Position numbers and translations under genes: made by a program | Assembly (NCBI GenBank): GCA_035293945.1 | Contig: DATGLV010000027.1 | Span: 25,598-89,597, forward strand | Direction of reading: 5' to 3' | Origin: VAZQ01 sp035293945 | GTDB lineage: Bacteria > Pseudomonadota > Alphaproteobacteria > Rhizobiales > Xanthobacteraceae | DNA: 64,000 bases | In this document: piece by piece, positions 44,055-52,485 of the stretch | Layout: the number at the start of each line of letters is the position of its first letter | How positions within the stretch are numbered: the first letter of the stretch is position 1 | The notes under the pieces: generated by a model | Database searches by the model: none | What the model was told of the DNA's origin: nothing | The model's input: the letters and a program-made list of their open reading frames with translations, nothing else

Positions 44055-44825
44055 GTGTTTCGCACAACATGCCTGTTCGGCCTGGTGACCGTAATTGGCG
44101 CCGCCTCGCTTCCATCGGCGAATGCGGCCGAAATCAAGGTGCTCGACGCCAATGCGCTCACCATCGCGATGAAGGAGATCGCCGCCGACTACACCAAGGA
44201 GACCGGCAACACGGTGACCTTCGTGGGTGTCAATCCGGGCCAGGTCGAGCAGCGGATCAAGGCCGGCGAGGTTTATGATCTCGTCATCACCGCGACCGAG
44301 TCGGCGGCGGCCTTCGAAAAGGAGGGCCGGTGGATTCCCGGCAGCCGCCATCCGCTCGCGCGGGTCGGCATCGGGGTTGCGGTGCGCGACGGCGTCAAGG
44401 TTGATCTCTCGAGCGTTGAGTCGACCAAGAAGCTGCTCATGGACGCCAAGAGCGTCATGTACAGCAATCCGAGTGGCGGGGGCCTCAGCGGCATCAATGC
44501 CAAGAAGGTGGTTGCCAATCTAGGCCTCACCGATGCGATCGCGCCGAAGCTCACGCTGTCCAAGGACCTGGCGAGCGGGCAGGCAGAGATTGCCAAGGGC
44601 GACATCGATGTCGGCCTGTTCAATCTCAGCGAGATTCCGCGAGCGCCCGGCGTGACGCGCGCGGGGCCGGTCCCGGCAGCCGTTGAGGTCTACATCAATT
44701 ACGATTCGGCGGTGCCGGTGACCAACAAGGCGCCGGAAGCCGCGCTCGCACTTCTGCGCTACTTCCATCGCGCAGAGTCAAAGCCGGTTTGGGACAAGGC
44801 CGGGCTCGAAGTAGTCGGGGAATGA
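44055..44825 (+). CDS. ModA-like periplasmic binding protein
   Basis: 256 residues from GTG at 44055, with GGAGGAAACCC upstream. The signal peptide covers about 1-24 (ending SANAA). The mature part has the molybdate-type two-lobe fold: IKVLDANALTIAMKEIAADY, the GEVYDLVITA strand, and SNPSGGGLSGINAKKVV. It could bind molybdate or another oxyanion, or an organic acid, because many SBP_bac_11 members are not molybdate-specific. No modB or modC is near. The molybdenum enzyme lies 29 kb away, so a functional link is only a guess. Confidence 0.82.
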   Translation: MFRTTCLFGLVTVIGAASLPSANAAEIKVLDANALTIAMKEIAADYTKETGNTVTFVGVNPGQVEQRIKAGEVYDLVITATESAAAFEKEGRWIPGSRHPLARVGIGVAVRDGVKVDLSSVESTKKLLMDAKSVMYSNPSGGGLSGINAKKVVANLGLTDAIAPKLTLSKDLASGQAEIAKGDIDVGLFNLSEIPRAPGVTRAGPVPAAVEVYINYDSAVPVTNKAPEAALALLRYFHRAESKPVWDKAGLEVVGE

Positions 44826-44855
44826 AGAAGAAGGAAGCAAACCCAGGAGGACACA

Positions 44856-45014
44856 ATGGCGAACCGTGAGCAGCGCAACAACCGCGAGAAGAAGAAGCCG
44901 AAAGCCGAGAAGAACAAGATCAAGAGCCAGACCCCGGCCTCGCTCTTCTCAGCGCCCCGCAATCCGCCGGCCACAAGCCCGGCCCCGGCGCAGGCCGCAA
45001 AGAAGAACCCCTGA
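44856..45014 (+). CDS. Small Lys/Arg-rich protein
   Basis: 52 residues, with AGGAGG six bases before the ATG. The first half is very basic (MANREQRNNREKKKPKAEKN), the second Pro/Ala-rich. This short basic type is common in Bradyrhizobium-like genomes with no known role; nucleic-acid binding is possible. It is 30 bp after the ModA-like gene, and the next gene starts 3 bp after its stop, so the three are probably co-transcribed. Confidence 0.7.
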   Translation: MANREQRNNREKKKPKAEKNKIKSQTPASLFSAPRNPPATSPAPAQAAKKNP

Positions 45015-45017
45015 AGC

Positions 45018-45887
45018 ATGTTTCTGAGACGTGGCTTTCTGAGATCTGGCTTTCTGAGATCTGGCGCGGGCTTGTTGCTGGCCGTAGCGATAACTGCGCT
45101 CGCGACGGGCGTGCCTGCGCCCGCACGCGCCGCGGAAGGCGCAAAGTTTCCGGATTGGTCCGGGCAATGGGAGCGAATCGGCAACGGCTCATTCGATCCG
45201 AACAAGCGGCCGGAACGCGGCCAGCAGCCGCCTCTGACGGCCGCTTACCGGGCGACCTGGGAAGCCAACATGGCCGAGGAGGCCGCCGGCGGGCAGAGCT
45301 ATAATACCCAGGTGCATTGCCTGCCGGGGGGCATGCCGCGAATGATGACTGCCTATCAGCCCATGGAGGTCATCGTCACCCCGGAGGCGACCTACATTGC
45401 GATCCAGTTCTTCCGCGAGCTCCGACGCATTTACACGGACGGGCGCGACTGGCCCGCGCAAATCACGCCGACGTTCTCAGGTTATTCCATCGGCCGCTGG
45501 ACTGTTACCGGCGGAAGCTTCGACGCGCTCGAGGTCGAGACCCGTGCTCTCAAAGGGCCGCGCATCCTCGACCCGAGCGGCATACCGGTCGCCGACGACA
45601 ATCAATCGATCGTCAGGGAACGCTTCGCGCTCGACGGAGCCAATGCCGACATCCTGCACGATGTCATCACCCTCTTCGATCATGCGCTGACCCGGCCGTG
45701 GACGGTGGACAAGACCTATCGGCGTGTGCGCGATCCGACCTGGCTTGAGGACATTTGCGCCGAGAACAACAACTATGTGTTCGTCGGCAAGGAATCCTAT
45801 TTCCGCAGCGTCGATGGCAAGCTCATGCCCACCCGCAAGAATCAGCCGCCGCCGGAGTTGCGCGGCTTCGACGCGAAGGCGCCTTGA
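45018..45887 (+). CDS. Exported hypothetical protein
   Basis: 289 residues with a signal peptide (1 to about 39, ending ARAAE). The leader contains a 5-residue repeat (FLRRG, FLRSG, FLRSG) from a tandem 15-bp DNA repeat at about 45020-45065. The mature protein begins FPDWSGQWERIGNG and has CLPGGMPRMM, a pattern I know from large sets of uncharacterised exported proteins in alphaproteobacteria that are beta-rich and lipocalin-like. Function unknown. It follows the Lys-rich gene by 3 bp. Confidence 0.72.
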   Translation: MFLRRGFLRSGFLRSGAGLLLAVAITALATGVPAPARAAEGAKFPDWSGQWERIGNGSFDPNKRPERGQQPPLTAAYRATWEANMAEEAAGGQSYNTQVHCLPGGMPRMMTAYQPMEVIVTPEATYIAIQFFRELRRIYTDGRDWPAQITPTFSGYSIGRWTVTGGSFDALEVETRALKGPRILDPSGIPVADDNQSIVRERFALDGANADILHDVITLFDHALTRPWTVDKTYRRVRDPTWLEDICAENNNYVFVGKESYFRSVDGKLMPTRKNQPPPELRGFDAKAP

Positions 45888-45900
45888 GTCGAGACGCTGG

Positions 45901-46000
45901 CGCATGTTCCGGAAAAGCGGACACCGGTCTTCCGAACAGAACATGCACAAATGCAAAGAGGCAGAGCGCATTCCGATCCCGTCAAATCGGAATACGCTCT
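45901..46000. repeat. Two rhizobial-type palindromic intergenic elements in tandem
   Basis: First element: CATGTTC (45903) ... GAACATG with GGAAAAG and CCGGTCTTCC between, ending near 45946. Second element: AGAGCGCATTCCGAT (45963-) with AATCGGAATACGCTCT, a near-perfect palindrome ending at 46000. Both skeletons are common in Bradyrhizobium-type genomes. Other copies of the first lie at 17996 and, partial, at 50872. Confidence 0.7.
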
Positions 46001-46052
46001 AGACGCGCCATCGCAGACATGCCACCGATGTTGTTATACCGATGTTATTATC

Positions 46053-46583
46053 ATGAGCGAAACGGAACGGGCCTGCGGCTCCTGCTCCCTTTGCTGCAAG
46101 CTCCTCTCGATCGAGGGCGTGGAGGATCGCCCGCCTTGGACGTGGTGCCGGCATTGCCGGCCCGGCAGGGGCGGCTGCAGCATCTACGCGGATCGCCCCA
46201 CAGCCTGCCGCACATTCATATGCGGCTGGCTTTCGGGCGCGCTCGATTCCGTGCTTGATCGCGAGCGCTGGCACCCCACCAAAGCACGCATGATGCTCAC
46301 CGCGGAAGCCGTCGATCCCGACGTTCACGTGGTCGTTCACGTCGATCCGAGCTTACCGGAACGCTGGCGCGAGGCGCCCTTTCGCGAGGACATCAGCGCG
46401 CTTGCGCGGGAAATACCAGACCAGCAGCGCCTGTTCGTGCGCATCAAGTATCGGCTGATCGAGATCACCGCATCGGGCGAGATAGATCACGGCGAGGTCC
46501 CGATGGCAGGATGGACCGGCGAGAAGAACGCGAGCCTCGCCGATCGTTTTCGCCGCACCAGCACGGGTTTTGTGCGCAGGTGA
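46053..46583 (+). CDS. YkgJ-like Cys-cluster protein
   Basis: 176 residues from the ATG at 46053; an open frame from 45951 runs through the palindromic repeats and is not coding. The N-terminal third has a Cys cluster (CGSCSLCC, WCRHC, GGCSIY, ACRTFICGW), the pattern of the YkgJ/UPF0153-type zinc or iron-cluster proteins. The rest is mixed alpha/beta. There is no Shine-Dalgarno sequence; a 14-bp tandem repeat (46025-46052) ends at the ATG. Role unknown. Confidence 0.78.
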   Translation: MSETERACGSCSLCCKLLSIEGVEDRPPWTWCRHCRPGRGGCSIYADRPTACRTFICGWLSGALDSVLDRERWHPTKARMMLTAEAVDPDVHVVVHVDPSLPERWREAPFREDISALAREIPDQQRLFVRIKYRLIEITASGEIDHGEVPMAGWTGEKNASLADRFRRTSTGFVRR

Positions 46584-46718
46584 AGGGCAGCGGGGCGCGC
46601 TATCGGCCGCCGTTCTGATGCAACCAACGGCAAGCATTCTGCGTTGAGTGCGGCGGCGGATCGACCTTCCATGCATCGACCCAAAATGCAAAGGGCATCG
46701 CCGCGCCCACGGAGTCGC

Positions 46719-47585
46719 ATGAAAGCCCTTTCAGACCGAGACATCGTTCGCGACTGCCTCGCCTGCGGCCTGCCCCGCCCGCACCTTTACCTCTACGAGA
46801 AATGCGGCTGCGCAATCTGGAAATGCGCAAGCTGCGGGCTCGGTGGCGCGGACGCCGCCAGCTTCGATCCGGCGGCATTCTATACCGGTGACTACTTCAC
46901 CGGGGCCTGTAGCGATGGCTACGCCGACTACCCGGGGGCGGAATCCGTGCTGCGGCGCGAATTCGCCCGGACCGCAAGCTTCATCGCCAAGCAGCGAGCG
47001 GCGGGCAGGCTTCTCGATGTCGGCTGCGCCTACGGCTACTTCTTGCAGGAGGCACGGAAATACTTCGAGGTCGCCGGCATCGAGCTCGCCGAGGAAGCCG
47101 CGGAGCACTGCCGTCGAGCTGGACTCAATGTCCTCTCCGGGACAGCCGATAAGGCCAACATGGAGCGCCTGGGCACCTTCGACATAATTACCCTGCTGGA
47201 CGTCATCGAGCACTTACCCGCGCCGCACGACACACTCTCCCTTTGCCGCCGCCATCTGGCGCCGGGCGGGCTGCTTGTGCTCACCACCGGTGATTTCGCC
47301 TCACCGCTGGCTCGGATCATGGGCGCCAATTGGAGATTGATGACTCCGCCGCAGCACCTCTGGTTCTTCACCCGCGAGAGCTTGCGGCGTCTGTCCGGCT
47401 CTCTCGGATACACATTGGAAAGTTGCAGCCATCCTGCCAAGATCGTGCCAGGCGGGCTCATTTTGTTTCAGCTGAGCAGAATGCTTGGAGTGTCACGACC
47501 CATGAAGCCGCCCGGCAATGGAGTCGGCATTCCGATCAATCTATACGATGCAATGCGTGTTGTTCTGCGAAGGCCGGCGTCATGA
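46719..47585 (+). CDS. SAM-dependent methyltransferase with N-terminal zinc-ribbon-like part
   Basis: 288 residues from the ATG at 46719. Residues 10-45 carry CLACG and CGCAIWKCASCG, a zinc-ribbon-like module typical of methyltransferases in sugar or glycan clusters. The Rossmann core has LLDVGCAYGYFLQEA near residue 105, then FDIITLLDVIEHLP, and LAPGGLLVLTTGD. It overlaps the EmrE-like gene by 4 bp, so it heads the glycosylation cassette. It probably methylates a sugar nucleotide, a lipid-linked sugar or a glycan end. Confidence 0.85.
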   Translation: MKALSDRDIVRDCLACGLPRPHLYLYEKCGCAIWKCASCGLGGADAASFDPAAFYTGDYFTGACSDGYADYPGAESVLRREFARTASFIAKQRAAGRLLDVGCAYGYFLQEARKYFEVAGIELAEEAAEHCRRAGLNVLSGTADKANMERLGTFDIITLLDVIEHLPAPHDTLSLCRRHLAPGGLLVLTTGDFASPLARIMGANWRLMTPPQHLWFFTRESLRRLSGSLGYTLESCSHPAKIVPGGLILFQLSRMLGVSRPMKPPGNGVGIPINLYDAMRVVLRRPAS

Positions 47586-47950
47586 TGCAGGATCGTCTGA
47601 CTCTGTTCCAGATCACCCTCTTGTCGATTTATGCCGCCGGAATGGCGGGCGGGCAAATCTTGTTTAAGATGGCGGCGCTTCAGTACGGTGCAGAGGGCGC
47701 CGGGCGCAATGTGCTCGGCCTGGTCTGGAATATCTATTTCCTGGCGGCGGCCGTCCTGTACGCCGCATACGCGGTGTTCTGGGCCTGGATTCTCACCTTC
47801 ACTCCGCTGTCGCGCGCGTATCCGTTCGCCGCCCTGGCTTTCGCGGTCACCCCGCTATTGGGCGCAGTCTTGTTTGGCGAGCTGATCACCATACGGCTGG
47901 TGATAGGCTTGGCGCTGATCCTGTGCGGCCTGCTGCTGGTGACCGCCTGA
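47582..47950 (+). CDS. EamA/EmrE-like small membrane protein (ArnE/F-type flippase subunit)
   Basis: 122 residues. Its ATG overlaps the methyltransferase stop (ATGA). Four membrane segments are clear, and the late block AYPFAALAFAVTPLLGAVLF and ELITIRLVIGLALILCGLLL is typical of the ArnE/ArnF-type half of small multidrug-resistance proteins. Beside GT2 and a polytopic glycosyltransferase, it probably flips a lipid-linked sugar across the inner membrane. Only one such gene is present, so it may work as a homodimer. Confidence 0.83.
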   Translation: MMQDRLTLFQITLLSIYAAGMAGGQILFKMAALQYGAEGAGRNVLGLVWNIYFLAAAVLYAAYAVFWAWILTFTPLSRAYPFAALAFAVTPLLGAVLFGELITIRLVIGLALILCGLLLVTA

Positions 47951-48055
47951 GGAACTTTTCCCGCGTGCCGGCGGTTGTATCGCGGGGCTGACAAGTCGGG
48001 AAAGCTACGTTGCCGTGGGGGTCGGCGCCTTTTTTGTAAATGGCGGGCGCGCAAG

Positions 48056-48742
48056 ATGGCAACGACGATACCAGCCAACTGGGTCATATGCCCGGCTTAC
48101 AACGAGGCGGCAACGATCGGGCCGGTCGTCGCGGAGCTGCGACGGGCAGGCTATCGGGTTGTCGTCGTAGACGATGGATCCAACGACCAAACAGCGCGCC
48201 TGGCGGCGGATGCGGGTGCCGATCTTGTGGTCCATCCGATAAATTTGGGACAGGGCGCGGCTCTGCAAACGGGCATAGAGTACGCTCTCCAACAGGGCGC
48301 CGAGACGCTTGTGACGTTCGATGCCGACGGCCAGCATCGCGTCGACGATATCGGGCGCCTGCTCGAAGCAATGCGGGAAGGCAGAGCTGAATTCGCGCTG
48401 GGCAGCCGATTCATCGGTCATGCCACAAACTTGCCAGCTCTTCGCCGCCGGCTATTGCAAGCGGCTGTCGTCTTCACAAGACTGACCACCGGACTGCAGG
48501 TTTCGGACGCACATAATGGACTGCGCGCCATGACCCGCCGCGGAGCCGCCACCATTCATCTGCGTCAGAATCGCATGGCGCACGCCTCGGAAATCCTCGC
48601 TGAAATCGCCCGTAGCGCTCTGCGTTATGTCGAGGTCCCGGTCACTATCGAGTACACGACGTATTCGCTCGCCAAGGGGCAGCGGCTGGGCGATTCCCTG
48701 CTCATTCTGCGGGATCTCATCGCGCAGGGGCTGGCCCGATGA
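48056..48742 (+). CDS. Glycosyltransferase family 2
   Basis: 228 residues from the ATG at 48056. GT2 signs are present: ICPAYNEAATIGPVV near the N-terminus, VVVVDDGSNDQTA, NLGQGAALQTGIEYAL, and the catalytic-type TFDADGQH. No membrane segments at the C-terminus. The type resembles polyprenyl-phosphate sugar synthases (ArnC/DPM1-like) that make undecaprenyl-phosphate sugars for a membrane transferase. It overlaps the DUF2304 gene by 4 bp (ATGA). Confidence 0.9.
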   Translation: MATTIPANWVICPAYNEAATIGPVVAELRRAGYRVVVVDDGSNDQTARLAADAGADLVVHPINLGQGAALQTGIEYALQQGAETLVTFDADGQHRVDDIGRLLEAMREGRAEFALGSRFIGHATNLPALRRRLLQAAVVFTRLTTGLQVSDAHNGLRAMTRRGAATIHLRQNRMAHASEILAEIARSALRYVEVPVTIEYTTYSLAKGQRLGDSLLILRDLIAQGLAR

Positions 48743-49116
48743 TCGCGCAATGCACCCTGTCGTTCGTTCTGCTTGGAGTGATCGGCTATGCTTGGACCGA
48801 GTACCGCCGGTCTCCGGTGGTTGCTCTGCTATCGGCTTGCACCGCTGCCGGCGGATTTTATTTCGTCTGGTTCCCGGCCCAAAGCAATCAATTGGCGGAG
48901 TTCGCCGGGGTTGGCCGTGGGTCTGACCTGATCGTCTATACATGGGCCGCACTAAGCCTGCTCGTCATGCTCAATCTGCATCTGAAGCTTCGCTTCCAGC
49001 TCGAGCTGATCACCGTGCTGGCGCGGAGGCTGGCCCTGGCCAACTGCGCGACGAACGGCCGTGCGCCGGCGCCGGAAGCTTCTCCGTTGCGTGACCGGGT
49101 TACGGGTAGCGATTGA
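48739..49116 (+). CDS. DUF2304 membrane protein
   Basis: 125 residues with three membrane segments (about 4-20, 27-45, 63-82) and a C-terminal Ala/Arg-rich tail. DUF2304 proteins are almost always next to a GT2 gene, as here with a 4-bp overlap, and are thought to anchor or assist the transferase. Function unproven. Confidence 0.82.
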   Translation: MIAQCTLSFVLLGVIGYAWTEYRRSPVVALLSACTAAGGFYFVWFPAQSNQLAEFAGVGRGSDLIVYTWAALSLLVMLNLHLKLRFQLELITVLARRLALANCATNGRAPAPEASPLRDRVTGSD

Positions 49117-49267
49117 CCGTTGCTCCAACCACGGCATTGGGCGTGCGCCGCAATCCATCCGACCGCTCCTGCGCCGATTGTCATTGCGGCAATCTCCCGT
49201 CATCACGCCGCGCGCTCTCCCCTGATAGCAGTCGTCAGCCGCCCGCGCGGAGCATGAGGAGCTGGTG

Positions 49268-50680
49268 ATGTCCCGCTGGTCGAAGGGGCCCTGGGCAAAT
49301 TTGGTGCTGTTGCTCGCCGCCTCCGCGGTGCTCGGCGGCGCGATCCTCTCTCGTCCGGCCAAAGGTCTGATGGACTTCGATCAGCCGTTCTATGTCACCA
49401 TGGCCTACGATCTCGATCGCCACGGCATCCTCAGCAACGGAATTTTTGTCGACATCGACAGCACCGAGGCGGCGCCGCAGCCCGGAATGTTCTTCGTCCC
49501 GATCTATCCGCTGCTGGTCGCCGCAGTGATGAAGGTCGATTCCCGTTTCGCGAAAGTGGTCCGCTGCAGCGTGGAGGCGGATCGCGGACATCGCGACGAG
49601 AGAAGTTGCGAGCCGTATGACACCCCCATTCGGGTGGTTCATACTCTCCTTTTGGCTCTCGGAGTGCTTGCGGTCGCGAGCACGGCACGTGTGATCTTCG
49701 GTAGCTGGCCGGTGTTCTGGGCCTGCGGCGCCCTTGCGATCATGGCGCTCGCCGCCGAGGCCGAAATTTTTTCGTTCGTGATGACCGAAAGCCTCACGTT
49801 CTCCCTCTACAGCATCTTCGCGCTCACCATGGTGCTTGCGTGGCAAAGCGGGCGGCCGCGGTATTTTGCAGGCGCCGGTATGGCTCTCGGATTGTTGTGC
49901 CTGACACGGCTTTCATTTCTCGTCCTGTTCCCGCTGAGCATCGGCCTGACGCTGCTCTGCCGGCGGATCATTCCGGCTGCGCGGACGTTCGCGCTCATCG
50001 CCGGCGTCGCGGCCATGTCGGTGCCCTTTGGCGCCATGATGGGCGGCTGGGCCATGCGCAATGCAATCTCGGTCGGCAAGCTCGGGCTGAGCGAGGAATA
50101 CGGTTCGGCCGTATTGATCGAGCGCTTCGCCTACAATGATATGTCGCTACGCGAGTTCTTCCAGGCCTTTCCGTTCTGCACGCCGGGCCTCGGCGAGCTT
50201 GCGTTCGATACGGTCTACGGCTCGGATTCGATGCATCGATTTGTCTATCACACACCGGGCAGTTTCTTTCACGTCGGGCGCGACGAGCGCGATCGGCTTG
50301 TCAGCGAGTACGGACGTCTTGATCCACTGATCGGCGGCATCGTCGGCACAGAGATGCGGGAAAAGTGGTGGCGTCACCTGCTTGTATCCATCCCGCTCGC
50401 CTGGTGCGGGATGTGGCCGGGCTGGGTAGTGAGTCTTTTCTTGCTGCCGCTGTTCATCTGCGCCTGCATGCGCGCAACCCGGCACGGCCATTCTCTGCTC
50501 TTGCTCTATTGCGCGCCGGCCATCGCCATGCTGGGCCTGCATGCGTTGATCGCCAACCACTATACGCGCTACAACCTCATTCTGATTGGTCCCTATGCGA
50601 CCGGCGCAGCCTGGTGCCTTTTAGCGCTATCGCGATGGCCGTACTCTCGCCGGCCAGGCCTTCGGCGCGCTCGTGTCTGA
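49268..50680 (+). CDS. Polytopic membrane glycosyltransferase (GT-C type)
   Basis: 470 residues from the ATG at 49268, chosen because GAGGAG lies 6-7 bp upstream; a GTG one codon earlier is too close. About 10-11 membrane segments. The first loop contains DFDQPFYVTMAYDLDRHG, an Asp-bearing motif as in PMT/ArnT-type GT-C enzymes, and NHYTRYNLILIGPYATG near the C-terminus. It should move a sugar from a polyprenyl phosphate to a lipid or glycan at the outer face of the inner membrane. This fits the GT2 donor synthase and EmrE-like flippase upstream. Confidence 0.83.
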   Translation: MSRWSKGPWANLVLLLAASAVLGGAILSRPAKGLMDFDQPFYVTMAYDLDRHGILSNGIFVDIDSTEAAPQPGMFFVPIYPLLVAAVMKVDSRFAKVVRCSVEADRGHRDERSCEPYDTPIRVVHTLLLALGVLAVASTARVIFGSWPVFWACGALAIMALAAEAEIFSFVMTESLTFSLYSIFALTMVLAWQSGRPRYFAGAGMALGLLCLTRLSFLVLFPLSIGLTLLCRRIIPAARTFALIAGVAAMSVPFGAMMGGWAMRNAISVGKLGLSEEYGSAVLIERFAYNDMSLREFFQAFPFCTPGLGELAFDTVYGSDSMHRFVYHTPGSFFHVGRDERDRLVSEYGRLDPLIGGIVGTEMREKWWRHLLVSIPLAWCGMWPGWVVSLFLLPLFICACMRATRHGHSLLLLYCAPAIAMLGLHALIANHYTRYNLILIGPYATGAAWCLLALSRWPYSRRPGLRRARV

Positions 50681-51301
50681 TATCCAACGATCACGGCGGA
50701 TCTGCTGACTACCACCGCCCTTTGTTCGGCGGTGAAATTGAATGAACGCCGTGCTCGGAACAGCATTGCTAACCTGCGGGGCTGGTCTGCTGGCGGCCGC
50801 CAATCAATCGCGACTGCAACACCGAACGGAACCCTGCCGGTCGCAGCCGGTTCCCTATCAAGACGCTAGTGCATGTTCCGATCGAAAAGACTCACTCCAG
50901 TCGTCACCCGCGGGCATGGCCCGTCGAAGACGGGCGTAAACGCCCTTATGAGCCGCGGGTCCATCTTTTTCGCAAGAAGATGGATTGCCGGGTCAAGCCC
51001 GGCAATGACGCTGAAGTGGATCAATTCGATTGGGAACCGCCTTAGTGTCCCGGCTCGACGCGCTATGCCGCAAGCTCTTTCAGGAACTTCAAATCGAAAG
51101 CGGCCTGAGAATCACATGTTTGTTGGTGCCCCTTTCTTTTGGAAGCTCGCGCCAATGGGTGCCGAGATGTATCACGAGCTTCGGAAACGGGGCCCTCGCC
51201 GCACCTGAAGGTCAAGTCGTGTCCTCCGGCTGTGGCGATCGCTTCAACCATCCGGCGCCCCCTGTCCGTATGATCCGGGAGCGCCGCCCCGGACGCCGCC
51301 A
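50681..51301. other. 621-bp intergenic region with dispersed repeats
   Basis: From about 50870 to 51016 there are mosaic repeats: a partial palindrome start GTGCATGTTCCGATCGAAAA (50869-), then the element with GACGGGCGTAAACGCCCTTA, and the hairpin ATTGCCGGGTCAAGCCCGGC (50983-). The middle element matches the 23-kb repeat. Small ORFs across this area (50742-50939, 50873-51208) are repeat translations and not credible. The rest shows no motif. Confidence 0.6.
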
Positions 51302-52435
51302 ATGACGCAGGTTCGATCCAAGGTTGGTGGTTGGCCATTGGCGACCGCAATGGCGGTCATCTTGGTGTTCCTATTCTTCATCCGCGGAATCCTCCTCCCC
51401 TTCGTGTTCGCTGCTGCGCTTGCGCTCATACTCACCCCGCCGGTTGACGCTTTGCATCGCAGCACCGGCATGCGTCGATGGATTGCAGCGGTCCTGGTCT
51501 ATCTGGGTGTTCTGGCGATCTTCGCCTTGCTCGCCTATTGGCTCGCAGGCCCGGTGATTGAGGACCTCGCGGACGTCATTCAACAGCTTCCACGGTTGCT
51601 CCGGCGCCTAATCGGCGAGCTCCTTTCCGTCTTCTCCGGATTGATCAGGCAGCCAATCGATCCTGACGCCCTCACCAAGGAGATCATGTCCGCTCTTTCC
51701 AACGTGTTTGGCGGCGCGGAGGCGATGAAGCTCGCCGGCTACGGAATCGCTGCCATATTCGGTATGATTCTGATGTTCGTGCTGCTCATTTATTTTTTGA
51801 TCTCCGGCAGGCGCGTGGCCGCGGGCGTGTTGTGGCTCGTGCCCCCTGAATATCGGACCGGTGTCGCCCGGATTACAGCCAAGATCCAGCCCATGCTGTG
51901 GCGCTATTTCGTCGGGCTGATCGTCGTCATTTCCTACACCAGCAGCGTTGCGGCGATCGGGTTTGTGCTTGTCTTTCATATTCCGCACGCGCCCGTCCTG
52001 TCGGTTGCGGTGGGCTTTCTAGAGCTCATCCCGGTGGTCGGGCCCGCGGTGTCGATGGGCTTGGTTTGCCTCATCGCAATCCGGCAAGTCGGGGTGCTTG
52101 CTGTGGCGGGACTTGCGGGATTTGCGATCGCACTGCGACTTTCGATAGATCAAATCGTCGGGCCACTGGTGCTCGGCCGTGCCGCCCAGCTGCACCCGGT
52201 GGTAATTATTTTTTCATTTTTGTCCGGCGCGGTGCTGTTCGGAATAATCGGATTGTTGTTGGCCGTGCCGGTGGCTGCGTCCATCAAAATCGTTCTCGGG
52301 GTATACTATGCAGAGCCGGTGGGCGGCCAAGCGCCGTCCCGTGCAGGACCGGAGTCCGAAACGGCTGCTACCGACGAGGGCTCCCCACGATCCGATCCAG
52401 ATGCATTGAAGAGAGCAGATATGGCTTCCGAATGA
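51302..52435 (+). CDS. AI-2E family transporter (TqsA/PerM-like)
   Basis: 377 residues from the ATG at 51302; no strong ribosome site. Seven to eight membrane segments. Family motifs include FVFAAALALILTPPVDAL near the front, the long loop LADVIQQLPRLLRRLIGE, LELIPVVGPAVSMG, and DQIVGPLVLGRAAQLHPVVI. Members export signals such as AI-2 or act as small-molecule or ion exporters; most are uncharacterised. The C-terminal 45 residues are acidic and disordered. It stands alone. Confidence 0.9.
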   Translation: MTQVRSKVGGWPLATAMAVILVFLFFIRGILLPFVFAAALALILTPPVDALHRSTGMRRWIAAVLVYLGVLAIFALLAYWLAGPVIEDLADVIQQLPRLLRRLIGELLSVFSGLIRQPIDPDALTKEIMSALSNVFGGAEAMKLAGYGIAAIFGMILMFVLLIYFLISGRRVAAGVLWLVPPEYRTGVARITAKIQPMLWRYFVGLIVVISYTSSVAAIGFVLVFHIPHAPVLSVAVGFLELIPVVGPAVSMGLVCLIAIRQVGVLAVAGLAGFAIALRLSIDQIVGPLVLGRAAQLHPVVIIFSFLSGAVLFGIIGLLLAVPVAASIKIVLGVYYAEPVGGQAPSRAGPESETAATDEGSPRSDPDALKRADMASE

Positions 52436-52485
52436 CCAATGCTTGTCGAAAGCTACGACCGCCCGCGATTTAGGTCCAGGTTCCG

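Noticed and set aside
45901..46000. CRISPR-like array from repeated palindromes
   Set aside because: Only two different palindromes occur, without regular spacers; they are intergenic repeat elements.
50742..51208. Small plus-strand ORFs in the 50.7-51.2 kb gap
   Set aside because: They run through dispersed repeats and lack ribosome sites; translation of repeats only.
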